Source: Prunella strophiata
Taxonomy: Eukaryota; Chordata; Aves; Passeriformes; Prunellidae
NCBI GenBank assembly: GCA_036583965.1
Contig: JAZBQD010000027.1
Coordinates: 3,428,687 to 3,492,686, forward strand
Direction of reading: 5' to 3'
Length of the DNA stretch: 64,000 bases
The translations under genes and the position numbers were made by a program. Under the pieces are notes generated by a model. It was not told the DNA's origin. It saw nothing but the letters and a program-made list of their open reading frames with translations, and made no database searches. Position 1 is the first letter of the stretch; every line of letters begins with the position of its first letter. This document shows, one piece after another, positions 51,323 through 62,079 of this stretch.

Positions 51323-51648
51323 ATCTGTATTTGCTTTATGAGCTATGGCTAAGGCATCATTTACACATGGGGAACTGGATCAGGTTCTCACAATTCATTC
51401 CATATGTTCACTTATGCTGTCAAAACATTTTTTCAATCTAATTAATCCACACACGTCTCTCTGTTCATTTCCCCACTTTGGGCAGTTTCAGCATTTTTGG
51501 GGTACCTAGCTGGGACTGTCATAAAACCAACTTCTGCCTATACTTTGCTTTAGGGTTACTCCATCAAGAAAGCAAAACCATTTGCAATATTTCACTCTTC
51601 TTCATCTTTTTAATTATTTCCCTCTTTCTAACACTGGCTGAGGAGATT

Positions 51649-51906
51649 TTCCTTTTTCCTTTCTCCCCTTTCCTTTCCTTTCCTTTTCCTTTTCCTTTCC
51701 TTTCCTTTCCTTTCCTTTTCCTTTCCTTCCTTTCCTTTTCCTTTCTTTCCTTTCCTTTCCCTTTCCTTTCCTTTTCCTTTCCTTTCCCTTTCCTTTCCTT
51801 TCCTTTCCTTATCCGTCCTTTCCTTTCCCTTTTCCTGTTACCCTTTCCTTCCTTTCCTTTTTCCTTTCCTTTCCTTTCCTTTCCTTTCTTTCCTTTCCTT
51901 TCCCCC
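51649..51906. repeat. (TTTCC)n-type polypyrimidine tract
   Basis: About 255 bp of almost pure C/T on the plus strand, built from TTTCC with TTTTCC and TTCC variants and one interruption near 51,811 (atccgt). The complementary strand is polypurine, so triplex (H-DNA) formation is plausible. Confidence 0.93.
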
Positions 51907-52032
51907 TCATCTTTCAAATATATTCTTTGCCATGCTCCAGTGTCTACCTGAGGCTTAATGAGGAAAATCCCTGCTGTGAGTTTTGATTTGGGATATTTTT
52001 TAACTGGTTAATCTGATGTGTGGTTTACTATT

Positions 52033-52066
52033 AAAAAAAAAAAAAAAAAAACCCAAAAAAAAAAAA
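52033..52066. repeat. Interrupted poly-A tract
   Basis: A19, CCC, A12. A second run of 17 A occurs at 52278-52294. Confidence 0.9.
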
Positions 52067-52561
52067 CTGTACCTCAGAATATGCTTACATTTTACTCAAT
52101 CTGCACTGCATTTGGGAAATTATCCTGGACAGGGGCTCATAAAAAACAAGAGACCTTTAGAAAAAGTCTTTCACTACTGTAAGCCAGTAGAAGGTTGAGA
52201 TGTTAAAACAGAGACTAAAACTGCATTAAAATATAGAGAGAGCCTTTTAGCAACCTAACAGATATCCCATGTCCACCAAAAAAAAAAAAAAAAATATCAT
52301 TTAAGAGATACAGAGATATCCAACAAGTGGTGAACAGAATAAATCCTAGAAGAAAAAATAGAAATCTATTTTTGCTAGAAATCAGCACAGAGAAGGCAGC
52401 TGTCCATGGCACAAGGCATTTGGTTTCCTTGCCATGATTGCTACAGACAAGGGGTCAGCACCTTTTCCAGCACACTGCTCCAGAAAGTAGTTTTCTTTCC
52501 CAAATTAAAGGCTAGCAGTGACTGAACTGAATGAAGCTGAAGCAAAGCACACTCATCATTG

Positions 52562-52628
52562 CAGGGGGCTGGACTGGATGACCTTTAAAGGTCTCTTCCA
52601 ACCCAAACTATTCTATGATTCTGTGATC
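52562..52628 (+). mobile_element. CR1 LINE 3'-end fragment, well preserved
   Basis: ggggctggactggatgacct then ttaaaggtctcttccaaccc and the terminal ttctatgattctgtga. This is a near-consensus CR1 3' end, so probably one of the younger copies here. Confidence 0.9.
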
Positions 52629-54031
52629 AGCTGATGAGACTGTCCTGTTTTGTTTAAAACTGAGCATCCTTTCTTCTCCAGATCTGAAAATTAGCCAGGG
52701 ATGAGAGGCTACTGCTCTCATTTGTCTTCTGCCACTAGAACTGTCCTCCAAGAGTGCTCTTTCTAAAAAAAAAAAGCACTTTAAATGCTGGATACATGTT
52801 GTTAAACAATTTTATTTTGGAAAGGATTCCTTAAGAACCTGGGAAGCTTGGTCTGAGGATGGGATGGCCAGTCAGTTGCCAAATGTGCTCTAAGAGCAGC
52901 AAGGGAGAAGCTCAAACTGAGCTGTGCAATTCCCATGGACACAGAACTGAGAGTTTCATAGGAGGAAACTGCAAAAGTCACACCACAATAGGTGTTCTGC
53001 TCCCCTTGTTCCTAAAAACTTTGGCTTGTATCTCTTTTGGAGGCCACTGGGAAGTGGTAAATACAGTTCCCTTTAGCACTAAGAGTTCTCTGTCAGCAGC
53101 AATCTCTTTATGTGCACAATGTCTGTGTACTGCAATCACATTTATTGCACAGAAAACCTGTAGGCACCAACTTGAACAAATTAATTTGGAATAAACTATT
53201 CTTATTGGCAAATCACCAATTACCCTCATCACCACTCTGGCTGATGGTTTTCTATACAAAACCAAACCCAAGAACTATTTACTCACACCTGCCCCAGAGC
53301 CAGAAAGAGCCTTTGATTACAGTAATATTCAATAAGCTCTGTTACTGAGCAAATCCAAACCTGTCACCCAGCACTGCCAGCACGAGTTTTAAAGGTATCT
53401 GAGGCATCTTTTCCCTTAGCAGATGTTCTAAAAAAGCATTTGTATTTCATTTGGCAAATAGAAAAAGAGCACATTTAATAATTGCCCATGCCCAAAACAA
53501 AGGCTGGTTCTGTCTGCAAGCACTGCAGTTGGAATTAGAAGTGCATTTGCTGTGGGAGTGAGGCCCCAGTGGCACCAGAGCTGGGCTGGTCACAGCCTGA
53601 GATCCACCACAGCACCATCCTGAAAGCTGAGATCCCACAGAGAAGAGCACCCTGGACAGTCTCCACCTTCCCACCTCCAAGTTTTGGCCAGGTGGGAAGC
53701 CTGGGGAGCTGGTTTAGAAGCTCTCCTTTTTATCTCCAGGAAAGGCAAACAACACCAAATCCTTCCAGAGGGATGTTCTCACCTTACAACACCCAGCCAG
53801 TCACCATTCCAACTTTTACTTTGCCATTTTCCCATCCTATTTTCCCAGCTTTTTAAGAAGCCCCCTGTGAGCTGCATCTTGTGGTTCCTGCTTCCAAGCA
53901 AGCCTTGCCCCTCCAGCCCCTTCAGTGAGAAATTCCTCACCCACTGCTCCTCAAGTGCTTATGGGGGAAAGCTCTTCCCAGCACACCTTCCATGACTGCA
54001 GTCACTGGATTCACTGGCTGAGAATGGCTCT

Positions 54032-54175
54032 GAGACCAGCTCAGCTGGTCAGAACATGGTGCTGATAATGCCAAGGGTGTGAATTTGATCCCCATTTGGG
54101 GGCCCTTGACTTAAGAGATGGACTTGATCATCCCTGTGAAGCCTCCTGCACCTCAGTTCCTCATATATTCCATGA
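54032..54175 (+). mobile_element. tRNA-Ile-derived SINE with CR1-like tail
   Basis: The first ~72 bp follow a tRNA-Ile body: an A-box-like agctcagctgg, then gtgctgataatgccaag (anticodon-arm region) and a B-box-like gtgtgaatttgatcccc. The rest (gatggacttgatcatccctg ... tcatatattccatga) resembles a CR1 3' tail, which would explain mobilisation by CR1 machinery. This layout matches the songbird TguSINE1-type family as I recall it. It is not a functional tRNA: the acceptor stem is not complementary and box B is damaged. Confidence 0.75.
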
Positions 54176-57100
54176 GAATCACTAACACCATGAGATTAAT
54201 ACCAAACTTTAATTAATACCAAATTTTCAGGAGGAAAATCTGGCCAATGGGGGACACAACTGAAGAAAAACCACTTTGTGCTTCACCATTCAGCTGATTC
54301 TAAGAATTGAGCCAATTCCTGCTGCTGAAGATCTGTCCTTTTATTTAAAGACAGCAAGCTGGGAAAAGAGATGAATAGCAGAGGCCCAAATGGTTCATGG
54401 AGCTTTTCCCTTGTAGGTCACTGAGCAGAACCTCAGTGAATGTTGGGAGCTGTGGTGGGCTGCCAGCTTTTTATTGTGTCCTCTGCAAAGGGGATTTACT
54501 GGTTTCAAATTAATTTCTATTGTATGCAGTTTTCCCAACATGAAATGCTCCATTGTCACAGCTCAGTCACTGATAACCCTTTGCAAAGCCCCACAGGAGA
54601 AACTGCTGCCACCACCTGAATGCTTCCTCACACTTGGAGAAGTGTCCTGACTGTGCACTGAGGCTGGAGGAGCTCAAAGAGCCTTCCCCAGCCGTGGGTG
54701 GGGGCAGAGCCCTGCAGGGAGAGTGGCAGTGCAGCTGCACATTCTGCTCCTGACTGGAGCAGAACTGGGCAGAGGCAGAGCCCAGCCCTGGGGTTGTCCA
54801 GTGCTGCTCCAGGAGGGAGGTGAGTGTGTGCTGGCAGCACCACAGGCCTGTTCTCTGCAGAAAGTACTTTCTGAAAGGAAAAAAAACCAAAACAGAAGAA
54901 GCAAAAATGAACAACTCTATCATTATCTGATGTGCTGAGATCTCGGCAGAGATCAGCTCAAAGATCCATATTGTTTACAGCAGCTGATGAGTCTCACAAG
55001 TGCTGAAGCTGTGCTCTCGCTTAAAGTGCTAACATATTTACAGTTTTCAGTCCTGTCCTTAGCACTTATCTGTCATTTCAAGATGAATGCTCCTTTTGTA
55101 CAGCCTAATCACTTGCACGAACACTCCACCAGCTCAAAATCCCAGATTTGCTTTGCTCTTCCATTAGCAGCAATTCTGTACTTTGGAAATTGCTTCATGC
55201 AGCAAATCTGAAAAAAAAACAACAACTAGGTTTTGTTCAAAGGTATTGCTTTGGCTGTGACAAGTCTAGAATGGAGGGAAAGATATTAAATTACTTTTAT
55301 CTGATGCAAGTCTGAATTTTACTGCACACCTTTCTAAACACACTTATCCATTGTTCTGCTCTGGCTTGGTTATTGACATTGGAATAATTAGTGAAGATCT
55401 ATATAAGATCAGACAGGATCAGCCACATATCTAACTAAACCCTTGATAAGAAGCCATTTTTTCATGCCCAACAATCTTTTCTCTATTCATAATATTTCAA
55501 ACATTTGTTAGGATCCCATCCTGCCCCCTCCTCTCCCAACAAACAGTAGGAGCAATGTGCAATTAAAAGCTGTCAGTCATTCTGGTTTTACAGGAATAAA
55601 GGAATGTGGGTCATTCTACAACTCAGTAACTTAATTTTAAAAAATGCAACCCAGGCATGCAAGAAAAAGGATACAGTTCTAAGGAGGAGGTCTTACCCTG
55701 CTGGATGTTTTACATTACTCTCATTGGGTTACTGGCCTGTCACAAATCAGTTTCAGATGCACCTCAGAAAATACTCAGCAACACAAGATGCATCTGTTGT
55801 TTCTGCTAATCCTGGTCCCACTGCAGTCAAAAAAGGGCAACATCTGATTTTCAGAAGTCTCCAGAAATGTCTACAGCTGCAGTTTAGAAGGTCCATACCT
55901 GAGCAAGAAGAGCATCTCAGTTATGTGTTGGGCACAGCATTAGACACCTAAAGCTTCAGGCTAGGAATGAAAATGCTGATCTGGAATTAGCCTTTGCTGT
56001 TCCTAAGAAATTGCCAATCCAAACCCTGAGTGAATTTGTGCTTTAAAGGATGTGGTCTCCCATTCCTTCCCAAACATTCTCTAAAAACAAGAATTCTGCA
56101 TATGAAGTGCATTTTTGAGCTGATGTACAACACAATCTTTAGATGTTCTGAATGCTGTACATACTAAAACTTGATACAAATATCAGAGTTGTAACCATGC
56201 CACAGTATACAAGCCAAATATTATATACATATTATATACATAGCAATAAAAATTAATAGTTAATTTTTAACTGTTTTTAATTTTTAAATGCAGTTCTAAG
56301 GTAAGATTTTGAAGTCAAAAGATATTCCAATTATGTGTAACTGTGTTGTCCAATCTACAGCCTTTCCATTCTGCTTATTTTAACCCAGCAGAGCAACACC
56401 TTTAGCATCATCATAGATTTTCTCTGCACTTTTTGTTCTATCACTTTAATACAATAAACCCCACCTCTGAGGTATGTAAACATCACTAAATCTGCTTCAC
56501 ATGTCAGGAGGAAGAAGAACAAAGTTACACAAATTGGCCAAAGTCACAGACTGAGGTGGAAATAAAGTCTATGCACTCTGCCTCTCAAGTTAGGTTACAC
56601 AGATTGTTTTCTCATTGCAAAACTCTGCTTTTATTTATACTCAGAAGAACTTGGTGCTGCAGTAGTTTGTGTCACTTTCAACTAGCACAGAGTGCCTCCC
56701 ATTACCAGGCTGTTAATAAGAACTACTTTGGCAAACACTGAATTTTTCCTGTGTCCTTAGGAAACACTACACTGTATTTCACAGGGTATTTGTTTGATCT
56801 GGAAAGCCAGGCAACTCACTCCTTATCTCCAGGGACATGAAACAAGCCTGGGATTTGAGGTGTCCAACAGGTTCTGGACATCCATATCTGTTCATACTTA
56901 AGGAATTACAATAGGAGCAGGGATGCTGATAAACCAAGAAAAGCCCTTTTTCCTTAACCCTTCCTGGTAACATTGCAGAAAAATCCACCATGGCTGGAAT
57001 AGGAGCAAAAACCTCTCCAGCCCTCAATCCTACTGCTGTGTTGCATCTATCCATGGGAGAGTTTCCAGCTTTCTGAAGGCACAATCCAAAGAATGGCAAA

Positions 57101-60100
57101 TACCATCATTTGGAGAAATTTAGGCAGTTACAAAACATATTAAAAAAGGGTGCATGGGTGGAAGATTGGTCAGGGAATCAGGAAGGCAGAGGAATGACAC
57201 TGGTGTGAGAGATGCTGTGTAATTAGCCACTAGAGGGAACAAGAGTCATGCTCTTAATTAAGGTGCAGCCTCTTTTAGCAGGGGGGCCTGAGGGTTATCC
57301 TTGCCCAGGGAAGCTGGATGGAGGGGGGGTGTTGAATCCTTTCCCTGTAAACTTTGGAGAAGGACAAAGCTTTCCTGCCCTTTGTCTGTGTTTCATTCTC
57401 TCCTTTCAGGTCTCTATAAGCTTTGGCATAAGCAGGGAACAAGACTTGAAGAATTCATACACCTTTCACATCTCCTACCTGCAATTAACTAATTTTTGCA
57501 CCTGGTAAAAATGTTTAAACAAAAACCTGGGATCAGAAGGGATGAGACAAAGGAGAGAATGAAAAAATAAGAAAAATGGTGAAAGAGACAAAGCTGTATT
57601 TTGCAGACAGAATACACTTTGGTCTTGGCTCTTTTGAAGGAGAAGGGAAGAAAAATCACATTCACGTCATTGCAAATAGTGTGAAAAATGTGGAGTGATG
57701 CTGTGCTGGCATCAATAGACTGAGACAGTGGTTGGGAGGGATGGGAAGGACCTGCACCCCCTCTTGCCTGCTGACCTGACTGGAGCTGCATGAAAAAAAT
57801 TAATGAGGTGAAAAGCAAAAGCCCCTCTTTTCCTCTGCTGCTGCTGAAGGACACAGACCTATTCAACAGCATGGCAAGGACTGAATCACAGACAAACAAT
57901 CTTTTTTATTACCATAAAAATGACAAATAAGTAACAGTTACAGCCTGTAAACACAAGACTCAAATGAAACAGAGTTCTAAGTGGTACAGTGTAAGTGGAA
58001 GCAGGATCCCACTCCTACTAAAGCCAGCTCAGCCTAAAGAGTATCAGATGTTACCCGGGCCTTAGAAGGCCTGGGACATAAACTATGTGTGTAAGAGAAA
58101 AAGAAGTCAAATGACTCATGACAGAATTTGTTTTAATATAAATGACTCCTTCTGGCTCTCTGCTTTTAAAGCCTTGCCATGTTCAGATCCTGAACAGCTA
58201 ACCTGGGCAGCTGGCTCCCTCAGCCCTTGTCCTTCAGTTTGTGTATAAAATGCTGGCATTTACAAACTCCTATTCCTCTGGCTGAGGAAGGACAGTTTAT
58301 TTTAGCACTGTGATCATGCCATCATAAATCTCCCCTCTTCCAGTCCAAGAACACTGGCACAGCCCAGTCAGTGTTCATATGCTGTGCCCATAAAGCAGAG
58401 GGCATTGCCACTTTGCTGAAGTCCTGCAAGCCTTGAGAGGGGTCCTGAGGTGAGGGATCAGCACTGACTGAGCCACAAACCATCCCTGACTCTTTGCTTT
58501 TTGTTATGTGAGGGCAGGGGTAAGGGAATGTGAAATATGGAAAGAGTTGGGAGAAAAGAGGTCAAGAGAGGAGAAGAGAAAACCAAGAGATGGGAAAAGA
58601 AAAAGTGAAAGTTACTAAACAAAAAAGAGGCACAAACAAGAGGCAAAAATAAAAGAGGAAAGAATAAACAACATCAGAGTGGGAGCAGGGAGAAGGAGAT
58701 GGTAGCTATTGGGGATTTAGTGCTGAAAGAGAAAAGCCCATTCCTATCTTTATTCTCTTTCCCTGCCTGATTCTCCTCTAGGATGAGTGGAACATCCATG
58801 TCCAGAAAGCCACAGATTTGGCATTTTTGTCTTATGGCAAATGTGCTGAATATCTACAGAGGCAAAGTTATACAAAGCAAATAAAAAAAAAAAAAAAGTG
58901 AATCTTGCTTGGTCTTCCTTTCATGCAATGCAAGAATCCTCCCTTAGATGGGACTGTTGCAGAATTAAATGACCTTGCAACCACAACCAGTAAATAATGA
59001 GTAATGTGCTTGTGTGCTCAAAGCTTTTATGCCAACCAGTCCAGGAACGTGAGGAGAGCTCATCACAAAAAGGCCCCATTTATCAGAAGGGCTTCACACA
59101 GCTTAGCATCTTTAGGGCCATTACTCACCTCCCACACCTCAGCTAAGTGCCAGCTCCCAACCTAGAGCCTAACACACATCTCATTTATCTGCTGGAAGAC
59201 ACAGGAGCTGCTTCCCTCAGTCTGGTCTAAAGATACAGCACCCAATGCCTAAACTACTTAAAGTTAACAGAAAGGGGGGATTTCATAACAACCCATAGAA
59301 AACCACCAATCTGGGAAAATCAGGCGAAAATTAAGTCTTATCAGACATTTTGAAAGCAAAAGGAGTCTGAAGGCTACAAGGCTCAGCAGTATTTTGCTGA
59401 GTACATCCAAGGAGTTTGTGCTACAGGGCTGGGCAATGAAGGCACCTTTCAAAAGTGATGTGTTACCATCATCCACCCCATGGTTTTGGGATGGATGATG
59501 GTATAGCCCTCCCATATATGCCTGTTATGCAGAGACTCTTCAAAGGAAAAACTATTGATTAGAAGTTGGTCTATTTTCCAGAGTGTTCTCCCTCGGGAGT
59601 TTCCCCTGTGCTTCCCAAACTCCCAAGAGAAGTGACATGGTCAGATCTAACCACCCCTCATTAGTGAGGGGTCCATTGCCACATCACTTTTCTCTGTTCC
59701 TTGCCCAGAAATTGTGCTCCCCCCCAGAGCTCCCACACCCACACTCCTCCCTAAAAGCTCTACCTGGCAAAGGACTCTCTGGAAGCTGCATGGCAAACAG
59801 CAGCTGACAGCAGGTGCTCACACAAACTGGCCCTGCATGGGTCAGGAGGTATTTCTGTACTGAGGGTTAGTGATGCTCAGAGGAATGCAGCTCCCAGGAA
59901 TGCTACACATTGAGAACATGCCCCATAAATCATTCCTAAGACAACAACCCAGCTCACTTTTGCTGTGCACTTATAAGGCACAGCAAGAAATGGGCACAGC
60001 AGCTCTCCCTGTTTTTGCTCTTCCAATGTTTTTCAAGCCTCATCTGGAGGAATAACTTTGTGCAAAAATCTGCAAGTCAGGCTTTTCCATGCCCACTTGG

Positions 60101-62004
60101 TGGTCAGCCTTGCTGCCTTTATTTCCCTCAAGAGTGACAATTATGGTCTTGCTACTCATTACATGGACACGTGTCCCAGTAAAAACAAAACAGAGCCACA
60201 AAGGAATTTCACATGGATTCTCTATATCCCACTGCCCAACTTCAAATTGTGCCACAGAAATTTTAAGGACAGGACATGTAAAAAGTCATATCAAAACAAG
60301 AAGGAAAGGGTTTGGAATGGTTGTTATATGTCTGTATCTAAGAAACTGAGGAAACAAGAACATATGATTGAACAGATAATGGATTCACATTCTGAGGAAA
60401 GACAGCACATTAAAAAAGCAGCTGCCCTCTAATAGATATTATGGGGTCTCTCCTTCATCATTTAAGATCCATGATTATATGAAAGGGAATAAAGAAAAAT
60501 GTCTTCACTGTTAACCACAATAAAATGTATTGGACACTCTGAGATAGTAAACAGTCTTGTTAAACTATAAAGAGAGAGAAAATGTTAAGAAAGAAACCCC
60601 TCTAGACATTTTTAGGAGTAAGGATAAAACAGCAGATGTAAAACATAAAACTTTTTCAAATATAGGGTAGCAAAAGTATGTCCTAGTGGTCTGAACTAGT
60701 GGCACCAAATCCCACAACTAAGTGATCATAATGTCCTTCACAAACTCCAGTGTGAAAGACATTCAAGCATTTCAGACAGTGCTGTGACTCCACATGCTCG
60801 TGCTTCGCCACGGAACAGTCTGATCCCTGTGCTGACATAGCAAGAGTGCAAATCCCAGATGGAAAATTAATCTCACAATGTAGCCAGATTGAGTTTCCAA
60901 TTCTCCAGTGCCTAACTTGAAGGTTGTTCTGCTCAGCTACTGAAGAGGTGAGGGCAGAGAGACTTTAACTTGTTTGACATCCCAAACATCATTTAAGCAA
61001 GACACGCTCTGAAAAGGACCTTCTTGGCTACTGACAGTTACAAAAGATCCATGGTACCCTCCTTTGTCCTCATCCTTCCTATAAAATATTGCTATCACAC
61101 TTTTCCCTGCTTAAATGGCCTGGACAGAAGGGGAGTCCAAGGTCCAAATGACTTCAGCTGTGTCTCTGAGTACATGGATAAAATTGGTCCTTAAAATAGA
61201 AAGGGGAAGGATCACAGTACACTTTTAAGAAAGTATCTATCTACTACAAAGACACATTTATGGTTTCCTCATATTTATGGTTTTCCTCAAGAAAAGACAG
61301 GGTCAGCAAGCTGGAAAAACTGTAAGGTTGTGATATTATTAAACTTCTACAAGCTGATCTTAATCTTATTCTTCTTGAAAAAGAAATCAACTAATTGTAC
61401 ATCTCCTTAGAAAAACTCCACTGTGGTCATTTCATGGTTTGTTACAAAAATATGCAGCAGCAGAAGCTGCACAATTCCAGGCAGCATTTTTTCTCCTGCT
61501 TGCCAGGTCCTGGGCTTACTGACAGATGAGAAAAACACCATTGGTTTAATAAGAGTCTCAACTTGTGCAGATTAACAAAACACTACATCTTAATCTTTGC
61601 CAGCATCAGCTGATGTGAGTTTTTAAAAAGCTGAAAGACATGACAATGTAAGTGTTAATCCTACAGACAGGGGAGGTTAAATTCATGTGCATGTGGTTGT
61701 CTCTAACACAGTAATTCAGGGTGTGAAAGATCCAGAACTTGGAAGAAGTCAGTGGAGCTGTGCCATCATGCAAAGCCAGCTACACTTTCAGCCTAAAGAC
61801 AGATTAAATAGATTTCTTTTGTCATGCTTCCCTCCAAGAGGTCTTCATTACCTTTTCAGTCCATCCTTGTAAATGTGAAAAATAGGTAATAAAATCTTTA
61901 TCACCAGTCTCAGCTAGAATTAATAAACAGGGAAGTCACATTGATATCCCGACTCATGGTGCCCCATCTCCTTCCAGCAATGCCCAAATTGAAATAAACC
62001 AAAT

Positions 62005-62079
62005 TGAAATACCACACTAATGAAATAAAACATGGCCCAAATGAAAGGCCATGTTTTATTTCATTAGTGTGGTATTTCA
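62005..62079. repeat. Perfect inverted repeat, 33-bp arms, 9-nt loop
   Basis: Left arm 62005-62037 and right arm 62047-62079 are exact reverse complements, separated by the 9-base loop 62038-62046. Twelve-base direct copies of caaattgaaata at 61985-61996 and 62000-62011 adjoin and overlap the left arm. It lies in the large FGGY intron; a transcript on either strand would fold into a 33-bp hairpin. No terminal signature of a known element was recognised. Confidence 0.95.

Noticed and set aside
51564..51917. Lys/Glu/Gly-rich 117-residue minus-strand frame
   Set aside because: Direct translation of the TTTCC/GGAAA simple repeat.
54034..54104. Possible tRNA-Ile gene
   Set aside because: The acceptor stem does not pair, box B is mutated and a CR1-like tail follows, so it is a SINE head, not a functional tRNA.
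58500..58660. Purine-rich stretch resembling a degenerate simple repeat
   Set aside because: No consistent unit; a compositional bias only.
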